This document shows positions 56,601-64,000 of a DNA stretch of 64,000 nucleotides, in pieces; within the stretch, counting starts at the first letter, position 1, and the number at the start of each line of letters is the position of its first letter. The notes below the pieces were generated by a model. The model had not been told where the DNA came from. It saw only the letters and a program-made list of their open reading frames with translations, and did no database searches. The stretch comes from Adiantum capillus-veneris (taxonomy: Eukaryota > Streptophyta > Polypodiopsida > Polypodiales > Pteridaceae): positions 141,460,858-141,524,857 of the forward strand of contig CM043949.1 of NCBI GenBank assembly GCA_014529385.2, given 5' to 3'. Both the position numbers and the translations under genes were made by a program.

Positions 56601-57436
56601 AAGTAGCCGATGCACTCTCAAGACGACCGAGAGTGAATGCGGTTTCCATAGCAACTCACAATGATCTATCTTCAATGATAGATGAGTATGCTATTGATCC
56701 CGATTTTAGAGATGTGATTTCAGCCCTTGCATTAGGGAAGAAAGAAGAACCATTTACTTTACAAGATGGTTATCTTCTCTATGGCAATAGACTATGCGTT
56801 ACTAACTCACTACGTGAGAAAGTAATGTATGAATCTCATGCTCCCCCATATGCGGGGCATAGAGGGATTCAGTCTACCCTAAAGGGAATTGAAACATATT
56901 TCTATTGGCCTACCATGAAAGTGAACATACACGAGTATGTTTCCAAATGTGTGGTATGTCAAAAGACAAAATTTGATAGAGGGAAGCAACTTGGATTGCT
57001 TCAACCCTTGCCAATCCCTAATTCACCTTGGGAGAGCATATCCATGGATTTTATCTTTGGATTGCCTAAGTCTATCCATGGGAATACGGGAATATGGACG
57101 ATAGTAGACAGGTTCAGTAAACAAGCTCATTTTATACCTGTCAAAAAGACTATCAAAGCCCATCAAATGGCAACCCTCTTCATTTCACAAATTTTCAAGT
57201 ACCATGGCTTGCCAATGTCCATAGTGTCGGATAGAGATCCTAGAATGACCAGTAATTTCTGGAAGGGTCTCTTTGAGAATTTAGGAACAAGGCTAAACTT
57301 CTCTTCGGCCTATCATCCACAAACTGATGGCCAAAGTGAAATAGCTAACCTAACCATTCTCGATCTACTAAAAGCCTATGTAACGGAAGTAGATCAAAGA
57401 TCCCAATGGGAGAAGTACTTACCTTTAGTAGAGTAA
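53639..57436 (+). CDS. Chromovirus F gag-pol, main part, ends at internal stop
   Basis: Continues the frame from 44665. Order: Ser/Lys-rich linker; gag core (about 53980-54490, FLTYDGTFGATDKVLAFIQQ ... ARQWWSSL); zinc knuckle CFKCGEQGHAYRAC (54677-54718); protease FDPGSTNNFIS with Asp at 54863-54865 (Pro replaces the usual Ser/Thr); RT (YRMCVDYRALNRITIKNRFP, MPFGLTNAPATFNRL, FFDD with the Asp pair at 55907-55912); RNase H (about 56330-56620) lacking a segment at 56497/56498; integrase with the zinc domain (GHRGIQ ... CVVCQ) and Asp 57047, Asp 57230 and Glu 57338. A TAA at 57434-57436 stops the frame where the related copy G has a Tyr codon. Downstream sequence stays in frame. Confidence 0.9.
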   Translation, partial: RAKRSPSPPKRRRPSHSSPRHNPKRDDKKQEKKKARKRTPSSPSSSSSSSYESYGEDNKDQNKKKARKRSPSSPPSSNSSSSEESDGATFEPSKRRGHRKSYAAWKRSSKLKKFKEGGKTISFLTYDGTFGATDKVLAFIQQFDAAFGDEGFTESSKLLHVAMHFQKSARQWWSSLRANGEAPRTWKALRASIMKQFLATDAKDKVLTEWRSLKLSPNESIRKYVDKFWDLQLKATVFKKLDFGEQKQQFCAGLTEEMAEYVNSQRPRTISAVIHHTMVASRINFQTGGKRNNKPPENKGSNEPKGKDNVQKSSKGNSNKAKEKGVYKGKNKLSPEELERYRKHNRCFKCGEQGHAYRACPQKNNRQDPPRASLVEIQEEEIHQTHHKGSPLCHAWGKVREHDAFILFDPGSTNNFISMELATKLGIQSYEMGDILPADSAFKGQEASVTPLIGKLRLHVQGYVDKEDFFISPLKHEDVILGAPWFDRLAAHVKFPKRRISFKFREKDMYIDAKEMGNTIPIVHTPTFNKSIKSSISVYMIFVKDSQNEPNALAKENKSNQKELELFNFLKGFQDVFIDDIPCELPPKRGNDDHAIELLPGGSPPNKPPYRVSQAQQEEIMWQVHELVEKGMVRPSSSPFCSPVLLVQKKDGTYRMCVDYRALNRITIKNRFPVPRVEDLFDKLQGSTYFSRIDLKSGYHQIRIVDQDIVKTAFRTTFGLYEYIVMPFGLTNAPATFNRLMEKLFRPHRTFTGVFFDDIIIYSNSLEEHKQHLQVIFQVLRENKLYVNRKKSEFFLQEIQYLGHIISQDGIQMDPSKLEVIKGWPKPRNLHELRSFIGMCAYYRRFIEKFSRIAGPLHDLTKKNVRYTWSAKENNAFEKLKEKLISQPVLTLPDLSKPFEVQCDACGDCLGAVLLQEGHAIGYESRRLDPVEQALGIYEKELLAVLHALDSWKYFMTQTKLSDKQMRWANFLSQFHFHIAHIAGKHNQVADALSRRPRVNAVSIATHNDLSSMIDEYAIDPDFRDVISALALGKKEEPFTLQDGYLLYGNRLCVTNSLREKVMYESHAPPYAGHRGIQSTLKGIETYFYWPTMKVNIHEYVSKCVVCQKTKFDRGKQLGLLQPLPIPNSPWESISMDFIFGLPKSIHGNTGIWTIVDRFSKQAHFIPVKKTIKAHQMATLFISQIFKYHGLPMSIVSDRDPRMTSNFWKGLFENLGTRLNFSSAYHPQTDGQSEIANLTILDLLKAYVTEVDQRSQWEKYLPLVE

Positions 57437-58126
57437 GCTTACAATAACACTGTACATACTTCCACAGGAAAAGCACCTTTCGAGGTAATTGAGGGAAGAT
57501 CAAAAAGTCCCTTGCTACTTAAGGTACATGGGAAGATCTTCGCTGCAGATGAGTATAGCCGAGACCTACAAGAATCTTTCCAAAAGATTAAGGATGCTAT
57601 CTCTATCTCACAGCAAAGGCAAAAGGCTGCTGCTGATAAGCACAGAAGAGCCCAAACCTTTAAAGAAAACGATTGGGTCTTGTTAAAGTTTCCCAAGGCT
57701 CGATTAAGGCACACGACGGGCAAGAATCCTACGGGCCACCAAAAGTACTATGCTAAACTAGCAAAAAGGTACTATGGTCCCTTCCAGATTCTTAGGCCAA
57801 TCAATGAGATGGCCTATCAACTTAAGTTGCCCAATCATTGGCTCATACACAATGCTTTTCATGTGAGCCTCTTAAAGCCTTACAAAGGAGAGCCACCTCA
57901 AGAACCAACTATTGAAGACCCACCGGAGATCGAGGACCACGAGGAGGTGCTGCAGCCCGAGTCCATTCTCCGACATGAAGACAAGGTATTAAGAGGCGGT
58001 AAGACTATCCGACGATATCTTATTAAGTTTAAGAATTATCCTTTTGAAGATGCTAGATGGATGCAAGGCATACAATTAAAGGATAACTTAAACCTTGTCA
58101 ATGCTTACAATGCTTCCCAAGAGTAA
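57437..58126 (+). pseudogene. Chromovirus F integrase C-terminus and chromodomain, after stop
   Basis: In the same frame as the gag-pol above, immediately after its TAA. It encodes the integrase C-terminus (VHTSTGKAPFEVIEGRSKSP; GPF motif in RYYGPFQILRPINEMAYQLK near 57767-57826; IHNAFHVSLLKPYKGEPP) and a chromodomain-like end (PESILRHEDKVLRGGKTIRR, then YLIKFKNYPFEDARWM, about 57955-58060). Chromodomains on integrase direct chromovirus insertion toward particular chromatin. The true stop is TAA at 58124-58126. Confidence 0.88.
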
Positions 58127-58483
58127 GAAAATGTACAAAATGTTAAAAATGAACAAAAATTTTTGTCTTATAAGACTCTCTTTTTCTTTATTTGTGCACA
58201 AAAATGAAGTAGTATGCATGCTTAGATCAAGTTTGCGGAGACGACGTCTCCCAAACACCAAGTAGAGCTTGTCACTCTACTATGGAAGACTAATAGGACT
58301 AATGTGCAGACATGCTTGCGGCAGCCTCAGGCTCTCAAGCGCCAAATGGACTAGTCATCCATTATGGAATGATGTCGTAGGGTAACATAGGGATCCTCTA
58401 CCCGCTAAGAAAAGGACTCATGCATATGCTTTATCTTCTCTACACCATAGTCGAGGACGACTATGATTTCAAGAGAGAGGTAA
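58127..58483 (+). other. 3' noncoding region and PPT of F
   Basis: No coding content. An inverted pair GACGACGTCTCC is near 58239. The purine-rich AAGAGAGAGGTAA (58471-58483) directly precedes the LTR TG at 58484 and is the likely PPT. The region is shared with G at 38015-38330 (minus). Confidence 0.7.
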
Positions 58484-60076
58484 TGTCATAATAATCAATA
58501 TCTAATTCTCCTAAATGATTTTCTCATATTAAACTGATCATTTAATGTGGGGAAGTGCCAAGGGAGAAAAAGCTAGAATATTGGTTAAGCTAGCAGACCG
58601 GCCACAGTAGGGATCCAAAGGAGGGAAAATAGGGATCCAAAGGGGGGGCCATCTGCAAAAGAGCCATGTGAAACAATGGGCCAAAAAGACTCTAAGGTTC
58701 AGCCCATTAAGACTTCCAAAATGCTAAGGTTCCAAAATTCAAAGGTTGAGTCCAAAGGTCAACCCTAGGGAAAATTGGATGCTTTGTGTGTGCCCTAAAA
58801 GTCTTTGCACATCCCTACATGGGAGGGGGCGAGCCCCAAAGCTAGGGGATGAGAGAGAAAGCCACACACACACACACAAGCTCCCTTTACACAAAGGGAA
58901 TGAGGGACACATGTCAGCTCCCTAGGCCAGATGCCCACAAGGTGTGCCCAATTCCTATTGGAAGACCCTTGAAGTGGACCAATGAGAATTAAGCTAGAGT
59001 AAATGTAGTTTAATTAATTTAAAAACATTTAATAAAAGAAACCAATGAGAAATAAGTCTCCTAGAAGACTATTGGGCAGTCTCCCAAAGGGTCCAATGAG
59101 CATTCAGGAGCCCCATGGCTTGCCTGATTCCTATTGGCCAGGAGACAAAGGGGTCCAATGAGAGTTTTGTTTAATTATTTAATTATCTAAAGCTCTCACA
59201 AAAGGGGAAAGGGGGACACATGTCTAAAGGCTATCACTTATGCTGCTTAATTCCTATTGGCTTGACCTGGGGAGGTCCAATGAGGCAAAAGCCAGACCTA
59301 TTTAGCAGCTAGGGCTCGCCCAAGAGAGGGGGGGGGCTGATTTTTGCTTGGCATTGACACACACACACACACACTTGACCATGTGTGAAGGAAGAATACT
59401 CTATCTCCTCCCAAGCTTTAATGGAGAGCTCATCACCTACTCCAAGCTTGTGAGATAGAAGCCTACATCAACACTCTCTTGGCATGTGGATGCAAATCCA
59501 ACCAAGAGCCAAGCTTCAATGCATGCTCATCTTCTCTACCAAGCTAATTACTAAGCTAAGCTATGCTAATATGAGTGATTATGTGAGGAGATGTACGTCT
59601 TTCTCGTAAGATACTTCTTTTTCCTCTCAATCTACTCTCATACCCTGCTAGCTCTCACCATCTTCGAAGGTGTGTGAGGTCTTGGGTCTGAGAACGGGGA
59701 TAATTCAAGTTGTGTTTGATTAAGTGTTTTGCTTGGTGTATGAAGCTTCCATCTTCATTGTTGCACTAGCTAGTCTTGAAGGAACACAAAGAATTGTATT
59801 GTACAATGTCTCTCTTGATGGGAGAAACCATAATACAAAGCCTTTTGGAGGGGGGACCGGCTCCATGCAAATCCGGTCCTCAACTGTTGTCAATAGCTTA
59901 ATTGCTCTCTCTTTTGAAAGTATTGTCGATGCTATCTAACTAGGTGTTATGCTTTTTGTTGCTCTCTCCACCCAAGCACTCTTGTAATTTTCGTTAGGAA
60001 TCTATTCTAATGAAATGCCCACTATGTTCATGCTAATTTCCGCTACACATAAGATTTTAGGCCATTAAATGTTACA
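58484..60076 (+). repeat. 3' LTR of chromovirus F
   Basis: 1593 bp, the same length as the 5' LTR, offset 16237 from it. The CCAAT/ATTGG cluster is at 58948-59281 and the hairpin at 59854-59879. The right TSD TGAGT is at 60077-60081. Confidence 0.92.
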
Positions 60077-60081
60077 TGAGT

Positions 60082-60783
60082 GGTTCTTCTGCAGTGTTGT
60101 GGCTTGCATACATGGCCTTTGAGCAGGTAATGCTCTATGTATGCTTATGTGGTGAGCAGTAGATCTTGTGAGCAAGCGCAAAGGTTGGTTGTGGATGACA
60201 TGTATGGTCACCTATGGTACTCTTTGTGAGCATTTGTTGGACACAGGTTTGCAGAGCTTATGCATGTATGTTGAGTGTAGTTTGATGCGCATTGATTGCT
60301 CATTGTATTGAGCTTGCAGGACAATGGTTATTTTGTGTTAATAGCCATTGTGCGTCAAAACTCTGGCGAAATTTTCCCAGGAGTTTTATGCGCATCATTT
60401 ATGCGATCTAGGTAGAGATTGCGGGTTGCACTCAGCATTTGCGTGCGGTGTTCTCTGCAGGTGGGAGATTTGTGCATGTGTATGCATCGATACCGCACAG
60501 TGTGGGCTTGGTGATTAGCTCACGGTTTGACAAGTGTACAATTATCTTGGCACACTCACAAGAGTGAATATTGTGATGTATGCTTGTGTGGCTATGAGCT
60601 AGGTAGCCGGATTCGAGTCATATTGACTTGTGATTTTGTGCAAGGTTTTGCACGGTTATTGGTGCAATTTTGCATCAGGTTTTGAGCCATATTTGCAGAC
60701 TTTTGTTGATGCGATTCAAGCCAGTTTAGGACTGATTTGGTTGACATTTGCTACTTATTGTTGGTTGCTCTTTTGCGAGCATT
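60082..60783 (+). other. Leader of element E, second part
   Basis: Continuation of the E leader after the F insertion, GT-rich, with no coding motif. It ends at the gag ATG. Confidence 0.55.
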
Positions 60784-61248
60784 ATGGCTGATTTTTCATT
60801 TGACTTCGAGCGTTATGGTCTGACACAGTTTGATGGTGCAGATTTTGTTGCTTGGAAGGAGCATATGCTTGTTGCATTGGTGGATTTGGGGCACGATAAA
60901 CCCTTGCGTGGTTTATCGGTGAAGCCCAAGTCTATGCGTGATGATGATTGGCAGGATCTTGATGAGTTAGCCATGTCTACGATTCATTTGCATCTGGTTG
61001 AGTCTGTTTACTGGCAAGTCTCGAGGGAGACTACAACTCATCCTTTATGGCAGAGTTTACATGCTATGTACGCGACATCCATGTCTACAGGGGAGTCTAG
61101 TCCCACTTCTATGTCCATGGGAGAGATTGGTCCCACACGCAATTCTCGACGGCATAGAGACTTGACATGTTGGCATTGTGGACATAGAGGGCACATTAGG
61201 CGTCGATATTTCAGGCGTTTGAGACAACGGAGAACGCCTAATCCGTGA
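60784..61248 (+). pseudogene. Element E copia-type gag
   Basis: The ATG gives MADFSFDFERYGLTQFDGAD followed by FVAWKEHMLVAL, the F-x-G-x-x-F-x-x-W pattern of copia Gag N-termini. A zinc knuckle near the end reads CWHCGHRGHIRRRY, with Tyr in place of the final Cys. Length (155 residues) is short, and a segment between the gag body and the knuckle appears lost. It is separated by a frameshift from the protease that follows. Confidence 0.72.
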
Positions 61249-61255
61249 TGCAGAT

Positions 61256-61756
61256 TTGGGCATGACAGATGCTAGTGAGATCAGTACGGTGGTTACTGAG
61301 TATGCTTGTGACGGCGATGTCACATTTACATCTATCTTGTCTTCAGACGATCTTATGTCTACGGATTGCATATCGGATTGCACATTGTCTTCACATTGTT
61401 TACTAGATTCAGATGCTACTTTCTATGTCACGTCGCATCATGATTGGTTTAGCACGTTTTTTAGTGGGAGACTTGGTTGTGTGCACATGGCTGATGGTGT
61501 TGTGTATGACATTGAGGGTGCAGGAGACGTATGTTTGTCCTTGCCCAGTGGTATGAGATTTACCCTACGTCATGTGCGTTATGTGTCAGATTTGACGATG
61601 ATTTTGATCTCCATTGGTCAGCTCAGGGATAGTGGATATCGGGTATCGCTGCTTGAGCGATCTTTTGCGTTGCATTTGGGTTCGCTAATGATTGTGAGAG
61701 GTGCTAGAGTTGGCACATGGTACCCATTGCACGTAGTACTGGTGCGAGATGGCTAG
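61256..61756 (+). pseudogene. Element E copia-type protease
   Basis: In the +1 frame relative to gag. SHCLLDSDATFYVTSHHDWF (about 61397-61456) is the copia protease active site with D-S-D-A in place of D-S-G-A. It is followed by HMADGVVYDIEGAGDVCLSL, LRHVRYVSDL and SIGQLRDSGY, typical of the protease to pre-integrase region. It ends at a TAG at 61754-61756 inside the tandem duplication. The Gly-to-Asp change suggests it is inactive. Confidence 0.75.
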
Positions 61757-62556
61757 TCTCAATCTGGTTACAGCCATGCAGAGAGCGAGAGACCCGGACA
61801 GTCTCTTTTGCTCACGGGTTACAGGGTGCTTTGCATGGAGTGCAGAGTACTGAGCTCATTGTGCACACAGCTGGGGCACGACTTGAGTAGTCACACAGAG
61901 AGGTGACAGAGTCAGACATGAATGCTTTGCTAGTGACTGAGCAAAGAAGAGAGTCAGTTGTGCAAGATACTTCTATGCAGGATAGATAGGTAGAGCGGTC
62001 TTGCTCTAGTGAGTCACGACAGGAGGACGCTGTGCAAGAGTCTATGCATAAGGAGTTAGAGCATGAGAGCTCTAGTGAGTCACAGCAAATTGAGTGGTCA
62101 TGTTTGTGATCTTTTGAGTTGCATTTGGGTTCGCTAGTGATTGCGAGAGGTGCTAGAGTTGGCACATGGTACCCATTGCACGTAGTACTGGTGCAATATG
62201 GTCTAGTCTCAATCTTGTTACAGCCATGCAGAGAGCGAGAGACCCGGACAGTCTCTTTTGCTCATGGGTTGCAGGGTGCTTTGCATGGAGTGCAAAGTAG
62301 TGAGCTCATTGTGCACACAGCTGGGGCACAACTTGAGCAGTCACACAGAGAGGTGACAGAGTCAGACATGCATGCTTTGCTAGTGTCTGAGCAAAGCAGA
62401 GAGTCAGTTGTGCGAGATACTTCTATGCAGGATAGACACGTAGAGCAGTCTTGTTCTAGTGAGTCACGACAGGAGGACGTTGTGCAAGAGTCTATGTATA
62501 AGGAGTTAGAGCATGAGAGCTCTAGTGAGTCACAGCAGATTGAGTGGTCATGTTTG
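61659..62556. repeat. 449-bp tandem duplication in element E
   Basis: Two copies, 61659-62107 and 62108-62556, start GATCTTTTGCGTTGCATTTG and GATCTTTTGAGTTGCATTTG and stay collinear with scattered substitutions (for example AGGACGCTGTG/AGGACGTTGTG). Copy 2 stays open as part of the frame 62119-62634; copy 1 is broken by stops. The encoded text is Glu/Ser/Gln-rich (ESDMHALLVSEQSRESVV) with no recognised domain. Confidence 0.85.
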
Positions 62557-62762
62557 CAGTGGATGATTGTAGAGGAGGCTCAGCAATTATGCAATCATTC
62601 CTTTCTATGCTCGACAGTGAGCATGGTGATATAGTTGTGCAGGATATGTCTTCCAGCAGACACCTAGAGCAGCTGGTTTGCTCTGAGGTTGCATGCCAGG
62701 TTGATGCGTCTTTTGCGAACAGTCAGGAGATGCATGTGGTTGACACGCCTTGTCAGTAAGAG

Positions 62763-63140
62763 ATGCCTATTTCCAGGGATATATATGTTGATGCATGCTA
62801 TGTAGAGCTAGCAGGGCCCGCTAGCATTGCATCGGCATTCGGTGGTCTCATGTATGAGATGCTGATCTTGAGACCGGATATCGCAGCTTCAGTGGGAGCA
62901 TTTGCAGTTGGGGTTGTCAATCATTTGTTGATTGATGATGGCACAGTGCACGAGGGAGATATGCAGGCATTGCGTACATACTTGCAGTACGTGTGCGGTA
63001 CGTCTGGTTGTGTATGGACTTACACAGGAGCAAGACAGCCGGATGCACACGATCACAGCCAGCCAGCCAGCCAATGGGCATCGGTTGAGAGCGATTTTCT
63101 CTTGCCTTTTGTGGTCTTTAGACTAGGTTCCCTTGCTTAA
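62763..63140 (+). pseudogene. Element E copia RT/RNase H scrap
   Basis: ASAFGGLMYEMLILRPDIAA and then ALRTYLQYVCGTSGCVWTYT match the end of copia RT (G-S-L-x-Y ... T-R-P-D-I; I-L-R-Y-L-x-G-T). The rest of RT, the RNase H core and all of integrase are missing, so E is internally deleted. Confidence 0.7.
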
Positions 63141-63157
63141 AGGCACAGTCGCCTTTA

Positions 63158-63167
63158 AGTGGGAGGT
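63158..63167 (+). other. Polypurine tract of element E
   Basis: AGTGGGAGGT directly before the 3' LTR, the usual copia form. Confidence 0.8.
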
Positions 63168-63356
63168 TGTTGGGGTATAGGCGCCTGTGCCTTGCCCGAC
63201 CGCCCAGAGTCTGGGCGCCCACTGACTTGTATACCTTATACATAGCATAAGTGTATAGGGGGCTGCTCACTCTTTTGAGTCTCCCCACCCATCTGTGTGT
63301 TGTGTGTCTCCTTCTCTCTCTCACTCTCCGTCTGTGGTGCTCTCCGATCCCCTTCA
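63168..63356 (+). repeat. 3' LTR of element E
   Basis: TGTTGGGGTATAGGCG to CCCCTTCA, 189 bp, followed by the TSD-like GTTAT (63357-63361). Confidence 0.88.
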
Positions 63357-64000
63357 GTTATGAAGGTCAAAAACTAAACAAGTCTGGGGTCACTAATTTA
63401 ACGGTCGAAAGGCACTAAAGATTGACTATTAATACCATGGGTAAGCTTCTTAATTTTCTCTGGTCAATTAAGTTGTTTAATCGTGAGAGCCAAGTATTTC
63501 ATGTTCGAGGGCTGACTAGAGGCTATACCTAGAAGACCTTGTAGTTAAGCTACGATAAAAGGAAATTCTCATGAAATCATCGCCCGACTGATTACCTTTT
63601 CTTTGACCCCCCAAAGTCTTTTCACATTGTTTCAATTTTGATGTGTATGCTTATTTTGTATGCCTTGGGTTTTTTGCTTTTCAAGGAAAAGCGCCCACAC
63701 TGGGAACCTCTAGGGCTCAGTACCATAGGCAATACATGTGAGTGAAGTACCAAATCAAGCTGAGATTTCTCTTCCAGCTTAAGATTTTACATTGTGGCAC
63801 TTTGATTTTTTTTTATTTTTTTGTTCGTTTTCAGCATTTTAATTTTGTAACTTTGGGGGGTCATATAACACGGTTACCCTCCCCAGGCTCATCACACTAG
63901 TAAACTCCCTTTATAATACTTAAGCTAAAGGTCAATAGGGACTAAGCCCACTAGAAAGCCCTAGTACATTGCACACAATGCTGCCTAAATCAGATTAAGA
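63357..64000 (-). other. 3' tail of GP copy D, right part
   Basis: Reverse complement of the GP tail, for example GGCTGACTAGAGGCTATACC and CCTCCCCAGGCTCATCACAC against copy A near 5170-5200 and 4810-4830. Noncoding. It continues beyond the window toward D's gag-protease region. Confidence 0.85.

Larger units (their letters stand above)
42247..60076 (+). mobile_element. Ty3/gypsy chromovirus F, young, carrying element C in gag
   Basis: LTRs of identical length (42247-43839 and 58484-60076, 1593 bp each) differ at only three positions that I found. The TSD TGAGT is perfect (42242-42246, 60077-60081). A tRNA-Met PBS, one gag-pol frame with a C-terminal chromodomain-like region, and a purine-rich tract before the 3' LTR are present. 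With C removed F is about 8.9 kb. It is disabled by the C insertion in gag, a stop codon in integrase and a deletion in RNase H. Confidence 0.92.
41330..63356 (+). mobile_element. Defective copia-like element E (carries F and C)
   Basis: LTRs of 190 and 189 bp (41330-41519, 63168-63356) start TGTTGGG and end CCTTCA. They are followed by a tRNA-Met PBS and preceded by a copia-type polypurine tract (AAGTGGGAGG). The flanks ATTAT (41325-41329) and GTTAT (63357-63361) form a TSD with one change. Without element F and its TSD it is about 4.2 kb. Coding content is gag, protease and a scrap of RT/RNase H; integrase and most of RT are missing. Confidence 0.87.
40423..64000 (-). mobile_element. GP-family element D, minus strand, split by element E
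   Basis: The 3' LTR (40423-41061), PPT (complement of TGCCCCCCTTCC at 41062-41073) and the end of the noncoding tail (to 41329) lie left of element E. The tail resumes at 63357 and runs off the window, matching copy A from about 5340 back to 4700. D was inserted into the LTR of G; GTTGG (40418-40422) is its left target flank, and the right flank is outside. Confidence 0.82.

Noticed and set aside
57434-57436. TAA in F integrase as a programmed readthrough codon
   Set aside because: Plant chromoviruses use a single frame to the chromodomain, and copy G has a sense codon here; a simple nonsense mutation is the better reading.

Overview
The window is land-plant nuclear DNA made almost wholly of LTR retrotransposons. 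Evidence: primer-binding sites matching plant tRNA-Asp and initiator tRNA-Met, Ty3/gypsy and Ty1/copia domains, a chromodomain-bearing (chromovirus) polyprotein, 5-bp target-site duplications (TSDs), and AT-rich or dinucleotide repeats between. I see no convincing intact host gene, no rRNA or tRNA gene and nothing prokaryotic. The species cannot be named from this; a repeat-rich fern, lycophyte or gymnosperm would fit as well as a flowering plant.

Left part (1-27232). Two damaged copies of one non-autonomous family, here called GP (gag-protease only): copy A (1-6213, cut by the window edge) and copy B (8141-18260, carrying a 1.3-kb TIR-like insert). Between them lie a protein-like remnant on the minus strand (6337-6744) and a Ty1/copia gag remnant. 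Right of B come a diverged chromovirus-type LTR (18265-19458), a decayed Ty3/gypsy RT-RNase H-integrase fragment (to 21086), a ~290-bp degenerate tandem array, a decayed unrecognised reading frame, a minus-strand gag remnant and a ~150-bp AT-rich array.

Middle (27233-38014). An LTR with a (CT)52 tract, followed by a tRNA-Met PBS and decayed Ty3/gypsy gag-protease, runs into a 7.7-kb near-perfect palindrome: two head-to-head Ty1/copia copies (29215-33055 minus, 33068-36914 plus) separated by 12 bp, with a 3' LTR at each outer end and no 5' LTR.

Right part (38015-64000). A five-level nest. Oldest is G, an internally deleted minus-strand chromovirus. D (GP family, minus) sits in G's LTR. E (a small defective copia-like element, 41330-63356) sits in D's 3' tail. 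F (a young chromovirus, 42247-60076, TSD TGAGT) sits in E. C (GP family, 44666-53634, TSD ACGGC) sits in F's gag gene. LTR divergence by eye agrees with this order for the three outermost-to-innermost pairs: E several percent, F about 3 differences in 1593 bp, C one substitution plus one 2-bp repeat change.

C carries the only intact large gene, a 1726-residue Gag-Protease protein with four zinc knuckles, a retropepsin-like domain with D-G-G in place of D-S/T-G, and an unrecognised C-terminal region containing four W-V/I-P-K repeats. No GP copy here encodes reverse transcriptase, RNase H or integrase, so movement must rely on enzymes from elsewhere. The GP 3' tail begins with a second polypurine tract and a TATA-bearing LTR-like stretch. 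This GP family is the best candidate for something undescribed in the window.
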